A stretch of 64,000 bases of DNA from Starkeya sp. ORNL1 (GTDB lineage Bacteria > Pseudomonadota > Alphaproteobacteria > Rhizobiales > Xanthobacteraceae). This document shows, piece by piece, positions 11,219 to 19,677 of the stretch; the stretch's first letter is position 1; every line of letters begins with the position of its first letter. A model generated the notes under the pieces. That model searched no databases, had not been told where the DNA came from, and worked only from the letters and a program-made list of their open reading frames with translations. A program made the position numbers and the translations under genes. The stretch lies in the NCBI RefSeq assembly GCF_012971745.1, contig NZ_CP048834.1:2728001-2792000 (forward strand). Direction: 5' to 3'.

Positions 11219-11320
11219 CGTCAGCCCGGACGGCCGCAGGCCGATCCGGGATCGTAGGAAGGTATTGCACATCACCTTCCTACGATCCCGGCTCTCCGCT
11301 TCGCTTCGGCCGGGATGACG
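11219..11320. repeat. palindromic repeat with an 18-bp perfect hairpin after copA
   Basis: A 'gtcatcccgg'-family element whose first base here reads cgtcagcccgg and last cgggatgacg. Inside it, 11246-11263 and 11274-11291 are perfect 18-base inverted complements around a 10-base loop. No T-run follows, so it is not a classical terminator, but the stem could protect or end the copA transcript. Confidence 0.75.
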
Positions 11321-11400
11321 ATGGGGAGTGGGTGACAGCGCCCGTCCATCGGGTTAATCGAAGGCCCCGCCCTTCTACCCACCCCACAGTCCGATCGCTC

Positions 11401-12732
11401 ATGTCGCTGCAACAGGCCGCCTGCCTCCTTGTCGTGCTCGTCGTCTTCGTCGCTCTCACGCAGCGCGGGCGCATGCAGCCTTTCCTCGCGCTCATCCTGG
11501 CGGGCGCCGGCTTCGGCTATGCCGCGGGCATGGCGACCAGCCAGGTCGGCAAGGCGTTCGGGCTCGGCTTCCAGCAGGGCATCGCCACGCTCGGCCTGAT
11601 CGTGGTGGCCGGCGCCATGCTCACCGAGATCGCCGATGCCACCGGCGCCAGTGCCCGCATCCGCGCCGCGGCGCGCGGCTGGCAGCGCCGGTCGCTGCCC
11701 CTGACGCTGATCGGCCTCATTGCCGGCATCGCCTCGACCCCGGCTGCGGCCTTTGCCGTGCTGTCGCCGCTGCGGCGGGCGATCGGCGGGCAGGCGCCGC
11801 GCCCAGTGCTCGCGCTCGGCCTCGCGCTGTCAGCGAGCCACGGGCTACTGCTGCCGGCTCCGGTTATCCTCGCCGCGGTAACAATTCTCGGTGCCGACTG
11901 GAGCACGGCGCTGCTCTATGGCCTGCCGGCGGCGCTGCTTGCCGCCCTTGCCGGCGCGCTGGTGGCCCGCACGGCGGTGGCGGATGACGACACGCTTCCC
12001 GAGACCACCGAAGCGATGGACGGGGCGACCTATCACGCGCCCAAGCGCGCCGCGCTCGTGCTCATCCTCGTCAGCGCGGCGCTGATCGGACTGCTCGTCA
12101 CCCAGTCGCTCGGTGATATCGCCAGCGAGCCGCTGGGTGGCGGCTCCAATCGCGAATTCATCATCGGGCTCGGCCGGCCGCTGGTCCTGCTGCTGGTCGG
12201 CGTGGGCGCCATGCTGCTGCTCACCTGGCACTGGCCGCGCGGCGGCCTGAGCGAAGAGGGCTGGCCGGGCCGGGCCATTGCCCGGGTCGCCGGGCTGGTG
12301 CTCACGGTCGGCGCCGCGGTCGGGCTCTCCAAACTGGCGCAGGAAACCGGCATGGCGGAGATGAATGCCGAGCGGTTGCTCGGCTGGCATCCGGGCCCTG
12401 CCTTGGCCTTGGTGCTGCCCTTCGCGGTTGCGGCGATCATGAAGCTGCTGCAAGGTTCCTCGCTGGTCGCCGCCATCACCGCGGCCGGCATGATGATGGA
12501 ACTGCTGGCGCCGCTCGGTCTCGGCGATGCACCCGGGCGTGCATTTGCCGCGCTGGCCATCGGCGCCGGCGCCATGACCGCGTCGCATATCAATGACGGG
12601 CTGTTCTGGCTCGTCACCGACGCCGCCCGGCTGCGCCCGGGTGCGGCGTTGGCCCGTTTCAGCCTCGGCACCGCCCTGCAAGGCGCGGTTGCCCTTGCGG
12701 CACTCATCTTGCTTCGGCTGGTGACTGCCTAG
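11401..12732 (+). CDS. GntP-family gluconate/organic-acid permease
   Basis: A 443-residue polytopic membrane protein beginning MSLQQAACLLVVLVV at the ATG at 11401. The frame extends 69 bases further upstream, but that extension is Arg-rich and unlike a transporter start. About a dozen hydrophobic helices, the TPAAAFAVLSPL loop, and the C-terminal MTASHINDGLFWLV segment are characteristic of GntP/DsdX proton symporters, which import gluconate, D-serine or similar acids. It is followed after 18 bases by a GH1 beta-glucosidase, so uptake of a sugar acid linked to glycoside breakdown is possible. Substrate is not determined. Confidence 0.82.
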   Translation: MSLQQAACLLVVLVVFVALTQRGRMQPFLALILAGAGFGYAAGMATSQVGKAFGLGFQQGIATLGLIVVAGAMLTEIADATGASARIRAAARGWQRRSLPLTLIGLIAGIASTPAAAFAVLSPLRRAIGGQAPRPVLALGLALSASHGLLLPAPVILAAVTILGADWSTALLYGLPAALLAALAGALVARTAVADDDTLPETTEAMDGATYHAPKRAALVLILVSAALIGLLVTQSLGDIASEPLGGGSNREFIIGLGRPLVLLLVGVGAMLLLTWHWPRGGLSEEGWPGRAIARVAGLVLTVGAAVGLSKLAQETGMAEMNAERLLGWHPGPALALVLPFAVAAIMKLLQGSSLVAAITAAGMMMELLAPLGLGDAPGRAFAALAIGAGAMTASHINDGLFWLVTDAARLRPGAALARFSLGTALQGAVALAALILLRLVTA

Positions 12733-12750
12733 AGCCGGAGACCCTGCCTG

Positions 12751-14157
12751 ATGATCCGCCGCCGCGATTTCCTGGCCGCCACCGCGGCCGTCGCCGCCTT
12801 GCCGCTGCTGCCGCGTGGCGCCTTTGCCGCCGGCGAACAGATGCCCGTGCTGCCGAAGGATTTCCTGATCGGCGCCTCCACCTCGGCCTACCAGATCGAG
12901 GGCGCGGTGAATGTGGATGGTCGCGGCGCCAGCATTTGGGATGTGTTCTGCCGCCAACCGGGGCGGATCGCCGACGGCACCAATGGCGACGTCGCCTGCG
13001 ACCATTATCACCGCTTCAGCGAGGATGTGGACCTGCTGGCGAATGGCGGCCTTGCAGCCTATCGCTTCTCTATTGCCTGGCCGCGGGTGATGCCGGAGGG
13101 CACCGGCGCGGTGAATGCTGCCGGCCTCGACTTCTATGACCGGCTCGTCGACCGACTGCTCGCCAAAGGCGTCGAGCCCTGGGCCTGCCTCTATCATTGG
13201 GACCTGCCGCAGGCGCTGGACGCCGCCGGCGGCTGGCACAATCGCGACATCGCCTTGTGGTTCGCGGACTATGCGCGCGCCACCACCGCCCGGCTCGGCG
13301 ATCGCGTGAAGCACTGGGCGATGCTGAACGAACCCTCGGTGCATGCCATTTTCGGCCATGCCTATGGCAACCACGCCCCCGGCAGGACCGGCTGGCAGAG
13401 CTTCATCAAGGCGCAGCACCACCAGAACCTCGCGCAGGGCACGGCGATCCGCGCGCTCCGGGCCGAACGCAGCGGGCTCGATCTCGGTACCGTGCTCTCG
13501 CTCCAGCCTGTGCATCCCGCCAGCGAGCGCCGGGAAGACGCCGAGGCTGCCACCCGCTTCGACGCCGCCTGGAACGGAGCGAATCTCGACCCGCTGTTCC
13601 ATGGCCGCTATCCGGATGTCCTTGGCGCCGATTTCGAGCCCGTGGTGCGTGCCGAGGATTGGGCCAATATCCAGCAGAAGATCGACTTTCTCGGCGTGAA
13701 CTATTATGGCCGCGCCCACATCGTCGCCGATCCGAACAATGTGCTTGCCGGCGCCGGCTTCGGCCCGCTGCCGCCCAATATGCCGACCACCGCCATGGGC
13801 TGGCCGGTGGAACCGGACGGCATGGTCGAGATATTGGGCCGGCTACGCGACCAGTACGGCAACCCGCCGGTCTACATCACCGAGAATGGCGCCTGCTATG
13901 ACGACCCCGCTCCCGCCGGCGGCACGGTGGCGGACGCGCCGCGCGTCGAATTCCTGCGCCAGCATCTCCTCGCCGCCGAGCGCGCGATAAAAGAAGGCTG
14001 TGCTCTGAAGGGCTATTTCGCCTGGTCGCTGCTCGACAATTTCGAATGGGCGGAGGGTTTGCGCCGGCGCTTTGGCATCGTCCATGTCGATTTCGCCACC
14101 GGTACCCGCACGCCGAAAGCCTCCTATGCTTTCCTTTCTTCCGTCGCGAAAGGGTAA
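12751..14157 (+). CDS. beta-glucosidase, glycoside hydrolase family 1, Tat-exported
   Basis: A 468-residue GH1 enzyme. It begins MIRRRDFLAATAA, a twin-arginine signal with cleavage near AFA (~26), so it probably acts in the periplasm, which is unusual because most GH1 enzymes are cytosolic. Family motifs are intact: the N-terminal signature TSAYQIEGAVNVDGRGASIW, acid/base Glu194 in MLNEPS, the nucleophile Glu378 in YITENGA, and WSLLDNFEWAEG near the C-terminus. It hydrolyses terminal beta-glucosyl residues with retention. It lies 18 bases downstream of the GntP-type permease and may be co-transcribed with it. Confidence 0.9.
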   Translation: MIRRRDFLAATAAVAALPLLPRGAFAAGEQMPVLPKDFLIGASTSAYQIEGAVNVDGRGASIWDVFCRQPGRIADGTNGDVACDHYHRFSEDVDLLANGGLAAYRFSIAWPRVMPEGTGAVNAAGLDFYDRLVDRLLAKGVEPWACLYHWDLPQALDAAGGWHNRDIALWFADYARATTARLGDRVKHWAMLNEPSVHAIFGHAYGNHAPGRTGWQSFIKAQHHQNLAQGTAIRALRAERSGLDLGTVLSLQPVHPASERREDAEAATRFDAAWNGANLDPLFHGRYPDVLGADFEPVVRAEDWANIQQKIDFLGVNYYGRAHIVADPNNVLAGAGFGPLPPNMPTTAMGWPVEPDGMVEILGRLRDQYGNPPVYITENGACYDDPAPAGGTVADAPRVEFLRQHLLAAERAIKEGCALKGYFAWSLLDNFEWAEGLRRRFGIVHVDFATGTRTPKASYAFLSSVAKG

Positions 14158-14263
14158 ATCGGCGGTGGAATTCGCGCCGCTGGCCCGCTTTGTGATAGGA
14201 ACGTCGCAGAGATAGGTTTCGTTCGGCGATTCAGAATACCCGTTCCCTCATCCGAGCAGGCGC

Positions 14264-14533
14264 ATGCAGAGCGACGATCCCCGCGTTATCGAAATCATCG
14301 ACTTCATTGCCGACGAGGCGGGCGTCGACAAAACCCTCTTCACTGCCGAAACGCCGGTCGCGGACCTCGGCATCTCCTCGCTCGACCTGATCGAGACCAT
14401 CTTCAAGCTGGAAAGCCGCTTCGGCATCGAGATACCGAATGACGGCCCGCTCAACGGCAACGGTGTCACCGTCGGTACGCTGGTCGAGCACGTCGCCGAA
14501 CTTCTGAACGCCCAACAGCCGCGCACCGCCTGA
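14264..14533 (+). CDS. acyl carrier protein (specialised)
   Basis: An 89-residue acidic four-helix carrier. The phosphopantetheine attachment Ser39 is in DLGISSLDLIE, where most ACPs have DSL. Its stop overlaps the ketosynthase start by one base (TGATG), implying translational coupling and a dedicated partnership. Such ACP/KAS pairs make modified acyl chains, as NodF/NodE do for rhizobial Nod factors. Here no acyltransferase is adjacent, so the product is unknown. It differs from a housekeeping AcpP in its active-site surroundings and its separate location. The 106 bases upstream show no clear regulatory motif. Confidence 0.85.
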   Translation: MQSDDPRVIEIIDFIADEAGVDKTLFTAETPVADLGISSLDLIETIFKLESRFGIEIPNDGPLNGNGVTVGTLVEHVAELLNAQQPRTA

Positions 14534-15741
14534 TGACCAGACGCGTCGCGATCACCGGCCTTGGCGCCCTCTCTGCGCTGGGAGCAAACGTCGCGGACCA
14601 TCTCGCCGGCCTGAAGGCCGGCACGGTCGGTATCGGCCCCGCCCGGCACGTCAATGCCGAAGGCCTCAAGACCAAGGTCTATGCGGAAGTCCATGACTTC
14701 CAGCCCGAGGCGCATTTCGACGGGCGGCAGCTCGGCCTGATGGACCGCGCCGCGCAGCTCGCCGTGGTGACGGCCCGCGAGGCATTGAAGGATGCCGGCC
14801 CGGCGCTGGAAGGCGTGCCGCTGGAAAAGGCGGGCGCCATCTTCTCCGCCGCCATCGGCTACAACACCATGGAGGAGGGCTACCAGAAGCTCTATCTCCA
14901 GAATGCGCTGCGGCCGCACCCCTTCACCGTGCCGCGCGCCATGCCGAATGGACCTGTGGCCAATGTCACCATGGATCTCGGCATCCATGGCCCGGCCTTC
15001 GCCATCGCCTCGGCCTGCTCCTCCGGCGCGCATTCCATCGGCGTCGCCTTCCAGATGGTGCGCTCCGGCATGCTCGATGTCGCGGTGGCCGGCGGCTCGG
15101 AAGCCCCCCTCACCTTCGGCATGATGAAGAGCTGGGAAGCGCTGCGCGTGCTGTCCTCCGAGGGTTGCCGGCCATTCTCTAGGGACCGCAGCGGCTTGGT
15201 GCTCGGCGAGGGCGCCGCGAGCGTGGTGCTGGAGGATTATGAGCGCGCGGTGGCGCGCGGCGCCACCATCCATGCCGAGCTGACCGGCTTCGGCATGAGC
15301 GCCGACGGGCTCGACATGACGGCGCCGGACGCCACCAGCGCCGCGCGGGCCATGCAGTTCGCGCTGAAGGATGCCGGGTTGGCACCGGGCGATGTCGATT
15401 ACGTCAATGCCCACGGTACCGCGACGCCGCTGAACGACCGCACCGAGACCATCGCGCTGCGCACTGTGTTCGGCGACCATCTGGCGAAGCTGCCGGTGTC
15501 CTCGACCAAATCCATGTACGGCCATTGCATGAGCGCGGCCGGCGCGCTGGACCTGGTCGCCACCGTGCTGGCGCTGCGCGAAGGCTTCCTGCCGCCGACC
15601 ATGGGCTATCGCGAGCCGGATCCGGAGTGCGACATCGATTGTGTGCCCAACGCGATGCGCGAAGCGCCGATCCGCAATGCCATCTCCAACGCGTTTGCGT
15701 TCGGTGGGCTGAACGCCGTGCTGGCGGTGCGGCGGGCGTAG
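14533..15741 (+). CDS. beta-ketoacyl-ACP synthase, FabF/NodE type
   Basis: A 402-residue thiolase-fold condensing enzyme with the full Cys-His-His set: C162 in SACSSGAH, H294 in NAHGTATPLND and H331 in KSMYGHCMSAAGALD, with K326 preceding. It elongates an acyl chain on ACP by decarboxylative condensation with malonyl-ACP. Length is normal for KAS II. It overlaps the acp gene by one base, so the two form a unit separate from general fatty-acid synthesis. A palindromic repeat carrying the IS element follows 14 bases after the stop. Confidence 0.87.
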   Translation: MTRRVAITGLGALSALGANVADHLAGLKAGTVGIGPARHVNAEGLKTKVYAEVHDFQPEAHFDGRQLGLMDRAAQLAVVTAREALKDAGPALEGVPLEKAGAIFSAAIGYNTMEEGYQKLYLQNALRPHPFTVPRAMPNGPVANVTMDLGIHGPAFAIASACSSGAHSIGVAFQMVRSGMLDVAVAGGSEAPLTFGMMKSWEALRVLSSEGCRPFSRDRSGLVLGEGAASVVLEDYERAVARGATIHAELTGFGMSADGLDMTAPDATSAARAMQFALKDAGLAPGDVDYVNAHGTATPLNDRTETIALRTVFGDHLAKLPVSSTKSMYGHCMSAAGALDLVATVLALREGFLPPTMGYREPDPECDIDCVPNAMREAPIRNAISNAFAFGGLNAVLAVRRA

Positions 15742-15755
15742 CTATCATTCAATGC

Positions 15756-15834
15756 ACCCTCATCCCCGGGCTCGACCCGGGGATCCAGTCCTTTCCGCGT
15801 GTGCCCGGCCCGAAGTCTGGATCCCCGGGTCAAG
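15756..15834. repeat. left arm, centre and part of right arm of a palindromic repeat split by the IS
   Basis: The arm at 15756-15788 (accctcatccccgggctcga...) is complementary to 15817-15834 joined to 17095-17109 once the insertion and one target copy are removed. Across 33 bases there is one mismatch. The element was therefore an intact inverted repeat between the ketosynthase and the LysR gene before transposition. Confidence 0.85.
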
Positions 15835-17089
15835 TGTAAAGACCGGAGACACCCCTGACAGGTGTTCGGAGACATGCCTGACAGTCAGGGCGGGTCGTGT
15901 GGGGGCTTTTTGAGGTCGATGGTTGTGATTCTGGTGGCGCCGAAGCAGACGGCATAAAGGCCGTCGCGCTTGTGCGGGCGGATGGCGAGGAGTTCGCCGC
16001 GGAACGCCTTGGGCACCTTCCAGAGCCGGTTGTTGAAGCCGACATAGGCCTTGGTGGTGCCGACCCGGCGGACGATCTCGGCGCTGTCATAGTGCGGTGT
16101 GGGCAGGCGCTCCGGGAAGGGCCGCGGCGAGGGTCGGTAGCGGCTGGCCGGCACGGCGAGGCCGATCCCCTGGTGCGGGCGGACATGGTTGTAGTCCTCG
16201 CGCCAGGCTTCGAGCGCGGCCTGGGCCTGATCGAGGCCGCGCAGGATGGCGAGGTCGAACACCTCGTCGGCAAGGCTGCGGTGGAAGCGCTCGTTCTTGC
16301 CGCGGCCCTGCGGGTGGTGGGGACGGGCCGGAATGGTGCGGATGCCGAGCTTGAGCAGCCAGACCCGCAGCGGCGTCCACTGCCCCGGGCGGCCGCCGCC
16401 CCAAGGCGCGCCATTGTCGACATAGATGGCCTGCGGCAGGCCGTGGCGGCGCAGCGCCGGCTCCAGCCGGGCGCGCACCGTGGCGGTCTGTTCGTCGGCG
16501 CACGCCTCCAGCACCACGGCGTAGCGCGAATGATCGTCGATCACCGTCAGCGTATGGCACCACGTGCCGCAGGCGAGTTGCACCCGCCCCTTGAAATCCA
16601 TCTGCCACAGCTCGTTCGGCGTCGCCCGCTCGAACCGGCCATAGGCCTGCGGCCGGCGCGCGGCCGGCGCGATCCGGTCATGGCGGGCCAGCACCGCATG
16701 CACCGTCGAGGGGGCCGCCGCGTCCTCCAGCAGCCGCGCCAGCTTGCGCGCGCCCCACGCCGGATGGGCATCGCGCAGCGCCAGGATCCGGGCCTCCAGA
16801 TCCGCCGCGCTACGCCGCGGGCTCGCATGCGGGCGCCGCGAGCGCTCCGTCAGCGCCTCGCCGGCGCGGTAGCGGCGCAGCCACACATAGCCGGTCTGCC
16901 GGCTGATCCCGAAGCCCGCGCACAGCGCCGAGACGTTTGCCCCCTCAAGGCTCGCCAGCAAACAGAACTCCCGCCGCTGATCCGCCACAGATGCCTCCCG
17001 CCAGACCATCCCGACCTCCCAGGGCCAAAAGCCCCAAAAGTGTCAGGCATGTCTCCGAACACCTGTCAGCCATGTATCCAGAACAAACA
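15835..17089 (-). mobile_element. complete IS481-family insertion sequence
   Basis: A 1255-bp element with TGT...ACA termini and 49-base imperfect terminal inverted repeats, 15835-15883 and 17041-17089. The inner 29 bases of each (15855-15883, 17041-17069) are perfectly complementary. It is flanked by 5-bp direct repeats TCAAG at 15830-15834 and 17090-17094. It carries one intact transposase gene on the minus strand. Perfect ends, target duplication and intact frame indicate a recent, probably active insertion. Confidence 0.93.
15885..17009 (-). CDS. IS481-family transposase
   Basis: A 374-residue DDE transposase. An N-terminal helix-turn-helix (~20-50, ALCAGFGISRQTGYVWLRR) is followed by a second helical domain and an integrase-core catalytic domain with D138 in LWQMDFKG, D198 in YVDNGAPWG and E240 in HHPQGRGKNERFHR. 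The frame is uninterrupted and its stop lies one base inside the left terminal repeat. It catalyses cut-and-paste or copy-out movement of the element. The PWG extension after the second Asp places it in the IS481 subgroup with a longer D-E spacing. Confidence 0.93.
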   Translation of the reverse strand: MVWREASVADQRREFCLLASLEGANVSALCAGFGISRQTGYVWLRRYRAGEALTERSRRPHASPRRSAADLEARILALRDAHPAWGARKLARLLEDAAAPSTVHAVLARHDRIAPAARRPQAYGRFERATPNELWQMDFKGRVQLACGTWCHTLTVIDDHSRYAVVLEACADEQTATVRARLEPALRRHGLPQAIYVDNGAPWGGGRPGQWTPLRVWLLKLGIRTIPARPHHPQGRGKNERFHRSLADEVFDLAILRGLDQAQAALEAWREDYNHVRPHQGIGLAVPASRYRPSPRPFPERLPTPHYDSAEIVRRVGTTKAYVGFNNRLWKVPKAFRGELLAIRPHKRDGLYAVCFGATRITTIDLKKPPHDPP

Positions 17090-17112
17090 TCAAGCCCGGG
17101 GATGAGGGTCAA

Positions 17113-18081
17113 CTAGGTTGGCGAGGTCTCCACCTGGAACCCCGCCTCCAGCCAATCTCCGAGCCCGACAACCTCCCCCTTCAACCCCGCCAGCCATTCC
17201 CGGCAGAAGCCGGCGATCTCGCGCGGCAGGCGGCCGAGTTCGTTGCGGCGCGCGATCAAGGTGAGATGCCGCGCAACGCCCGGCCCCGGCAGTGGGCGGC
17301 AGGCCAGCCCATCGAGGGGTACCGCGGCCTCGATGATGCAGAGCGGGGTGGTGATGGCGAAGCCGGCGCCGCTCGCGACGCTCGCGGTGACGCCATAGGG
17401 CGTGTCGAACTCCAATCGGCGCGGCAGGTCGAGCCTGAGGCGCCGCAGATGCCGCTCCACCTCCATGCCGGTCACCGAGCGGGCGCTGAAGCGCACCAGC
17501 GGGGTCGAAGCCGCCTGCGCTTCGAGGTCGGTGGCACGGCTCGGCGGCGGCAGGTCGGCCGGCATCAGCAGCACATACGGCTCGGTGAGCAGCGGCCAGC
17601 GCTCCAGCCCCTCGATATCGTCGAGATCGCCGGCTCCGACCAGCAGGTCGAGCTGCCGGGTCAGCAGCGCGCTGACATGCGAGGCGGTGAGGCCGGAGAG
17701 GATGGAGACCTGGTCCGCCATCGTACCCAGCCGCCCGGCCAGCGGCGCCATCAGCGCGCGGGAGAGCGAATCCACCAGGCCGACCCGCAGCAAGGGCAGC
17801 AGGCTGCTGCCGGTCTCGCGCAGCAGCGGGGCGATCTGCCGGGCTTCGGAGAGCAGCGCGCTCGCCCGCTGGCGCAGCGCCCCGCCGGCGCTGGTGAGCG
17901 CCAGCGGCCGGGTGCGGTCGAACAGCGTGACGCCGGTGCGCCGCTCGAGATCGGCGATGGCCTGCGACACCGCCGGCTGGGTGAGGCCGAGCCGGCGCGC
18001 CGCCAGCGCCATGGTTCCCGCCTCACAGACGGCGAGGAAGATGTCGAGGGAGCGCAGGTCAAAGGGGAACGGATCGGGCAT
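17113..18081 (-). CDS. LysR-type transcriptional regulator
   Basis: A 322-residue LysR protein. The N-terminal winged helix spans ~8-65 (LDIFLAVCEAGTMALAARRLGLTQ...), followed by the periplasmic-binding-protein-like effector domain. The ATG at 18081 puts the helix at the usual distance from the start; an in-frame start 21 bases upstream is less typical. It is divergent from the soxB/mgdA gene, so it is the first candidate regulator of the methylamine/sarcosine operon. An interrupted palindrome suited to LysR proteins lies between them. Its stop falls 3 bases beyond the repeat hit by the IS, so the gene itself is intact. Effector unknown. Confidence 0.87.
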   Translation of the reverse strand: MPDPFPFDLRSLDIFLAVCEAGTMALAARRLGLTQPAVSQAIADLERRTGVTLFDRTRPLALTSAGGALRQRASALLSEARQIAPLLRETGSSLLPLLRVGLVDSLSRALMAPLAGRLGTMADQVSILSGLTASHVSALLTRQLDLLVGAGDLDDIEGLERWPLLTEPYVLLMPADLPPPSRATDLEAQAASTPLVRFSARSVTGMEVERHLRRLRLDLPRRLEFDTPYGVTASVASGAGFAITTPLCIIEAAVPLDGLACRPLPGPGVARHLTLIARRNELGRLPREIAGFCREWLAGLKGEVVGLGDWLEAGFQVETSPT

Positions 18082-18096
18082 TGCTTTCTGAAGTGA

Positions 18097-18206
18097 CCTC
18101 ATCCTGAGGCGCCGCGCAGCGGCCTCGAAGGATGCCCGCCCCGATGGCCGTCTCCTGCTTCAACATCCTTCGAGGCCTGGCTGAAGCCGGGCACCTCAGG
18201 ATGAGG
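18097..18206. repeat. palindromic intergenic repeat, 'cgtcatcctgagg' family
   Basis: Runs from cctcatcctgagg to cctcaggatgagg with internal complementary blocks cctcgaaggatg and catccttcgagg. It sits between the LysR gene and its probable target operon, immediately upstream of the regulator start. Confidence 0.85.
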
Positions 18207-18213
18207 GCGATAC

Positions 18214-18230
18214 TATAAGCAAAATTTATA
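18214..18230. promoter_or_regulatory. candidate LysR-binding palindrome upstream of the soxB/mgdA gene
   Basis: TATAA-gcaaaat-TTATA, perfect 5-base arms around 7 bases, with the T-N11-A architecture of LysR operators. It is the only AT-rich segment in the LysR/soxB gap and lies 57 bases before the soxB start codon. Binding by the adjacent LysR is inference. Confidence 0.45.
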
Positions 18231-18287
18231 TTACCGCTGGTTCCAAGGTCAATTATAGCTCGGCGCCTGGCCTGTTCCGGACCCCTC

Positions 18288-19538
18288 ATGCGCTATTCCT
18301 TCCTCAGCATCATCGCCAACGGTCTCTCCGGCCAGAAGGGCTGGAAGCCGGCATGGCGCGACGCGGTGCCGAAGCCCGCCTATGACGTCGTCATCATCGG
18401 CGGCGGCGGGCACGGGCTGGCAACGGCCTATTACCTCGCCAAGGTGCACGGCATCCGCAATGTCGCGGTGATCGAGAAGGGGTACATCGGCTCCGGCAAT
18501 GCCGGGCGGAACACCACCATCATCCGCTCCAATTATCTGCTGCCCGGCAACGAGCCGTTCTACGAATGGTCGATGAAGCTCTGGGAGGGGCTGGAGCAGG
18601 AGCTGAACTACAACGCCATGGTCAGCCAGCGCGGCGTGCTGAACCTGTATCATTCCGACGCCCAGCGCGACGCCTATGCGCGGCGTGGCAATGCAATGCG
18701 GCTCACCGGCGTCGATGCCGAACTGCTTGATGCCGAGGGCGTACTGGCGATGTACCCGTTCCTCGATTTCGCCAACGCCCGCTTCCCGATCCAGGGCGGG
18801 CTCCTGCAGCGCCGCGGCGGCACGGCGCGGCACGATGCCGTGGTGTGGGGCTATGCGCGCGGCGCCGACCGGCTTGGCGTCGACATCATTCAGAATTGCG
18901 AGGTCACCGGCTTCATCCGCGAGGGCGAGCGGATCATCGGCGTCGAGACCACGCGCGGCGCGATCCGCGCCGGCAAGGTCGGGATGGCGGTGGCGGGGAA
19001 CACCTCGCGCGTCGCCGCCATGGCGGGCCTGCGCCTGCCGATCGAGAGCCATGTGCTGCAGGCCTTCGTCTCCGAAGGGCTGAAGCCGCTGATCGACGGC
19101 GTCGTCACCTTCGGCGCCGGGCATTTCTATATCAGCCAGTCCGACAAGGGCGGGCTGGTCTTCGGCGGCGATATCGACGGCTACAATTCCTACGCCCAGC
19201 GCGGCAATCTGCCGGTGATCGAGGATGTCTGCGAGGGCGGCATGGCCTTGATGCCGCGCATAGGCCGGCTGCGGCTGCTGCGCCACTGGGGCGGCATCAT
19301 GGACATGTCGATGGACGGCTCGCCGATCATCGACGCGACGCCGCTGCCCGGGCTCTTTCTCAATGCCGGCTGGTGCTATGGCGGCTTCAAGGCGACACCG
19401 GCCTCCGGCTGGAGCTTCGCGCATCTGCTGGCGCGCGGCGAGCCGCACCAAGTCGGCGCCGCCTTCCGGCTCGACCGCTTCCGCACCGGGCACCTGATCG
19501 ACGAAAAGGGAGTCGGCGCGCAGCCGAACCTGCACTGA
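18288..19538 (+). CDS. soxB: sarcosine oxidase beta / N-methylglutamate dehydrogenase subunit A
   Basis: A 416-residue flavoprotein of the DAO fold. The dinucleotide-binding VVIIGGGGHG is at ~34-43, NAGRNTTIIRSNYLL at 71-85, and His182 in GTARHDAVVWG is the position carrying covalent FMN in SoxB. It oxidises the N-methyl amine substrate (sarcosine, or N-methylglutamate in the MgdA version). It is the first gene of a B-D-A-G set, the same order in both sarcosine oxidase and mgdABCD clusters. Glutamate-synthase-like and GS-like genes downstream in the window favour N-methylglutamate. Start chosen at the ATG matching family N-termini (MRYSFLSI). Confidence 0.87.
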   Translation: MRYSFLSIIANGLSGQKGWKPAWRDAVPKPAYDVVIIGGGGHGLATAYYLAKVHGIRNVAVIEKGYIGSGNAGRNTTIIRSNYLLPGNEPFYEWSMKLWEGLEQELNYNAMVSQRGVLNLYHSDAQRDAYARRGNAMRLTGVDAELLDAEGVLAMYPFLDFANARFPIQGGLLQRRGGTARHDAVVWGYARGADRLGVDIIQNCEVTGFIREGERIIGVETTRGAIRAGKVGMAVAGNTSRVAAMAGLRLPIESHVLQAFVSEGLKPLIDGVVTFGAGHFYISQSDKGGLVFGGDIDGYNSYAQRGNLPVIEDVCEGGMALMPRIGRLRLLRHWGGIMDMSMDGSPIIDATPLPGLFLNAGWCYGGFKATPASGWSFAHLLARGEPHQVGAAFRLDRFRTGHLIDEKGVGAQPNLH

Positions 19539-19555
19539 TGACGGTTGGCGTACTC

Positions 19556-19651
19556 CCCCTCACCCCACCCCTCTCCCCGTCGGGGAGAGGGCGCTGGTCG
19601 CGCTTCCTGACTTCCCCCTCTCCCCGTGGGGCAGAGGGTTTGGGTGAGGGG
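19556..19651. repeat. palindromic repeat, 'cccctcaccc...ctctcccc' family
   Basis: Begins cccctcacccc and ends gggtgagggg, with two internal ctctcccc/gggg(c)agag stems. It lies inside the sox/mgd operon between the beta and delta genes. A relative is at 38641-38756. It could form a strong mRNA hairpin between cistrons. Confidence 0.75.
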
Positions 19652-19677
19652 CATCTGGCGCGACCGGAGTTTGCCTG

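Noticed and set aside
11246..11291. Intrinsic terminator after copA
   Set aside because: Excellent stem but no downstream T-run, and it is part of a repeat found elsewhere; recorded as a repeat only.
11845..13719. Minus-strand open frame of 624 codons opposite the permease and beta-glucosidase genes
   Set aside because: Spans two well-supported opposite-strand genes and the gap between them, with low-complexity Arg/Gly/Gln sequence.
15897..17105. Plus-strand open frame of 402 codons opposite the transposase
   Set aside because: The minus-strand frame carries the DDE residues and starts and ends within the IS repeats; the plus frame crosses the right IS end.
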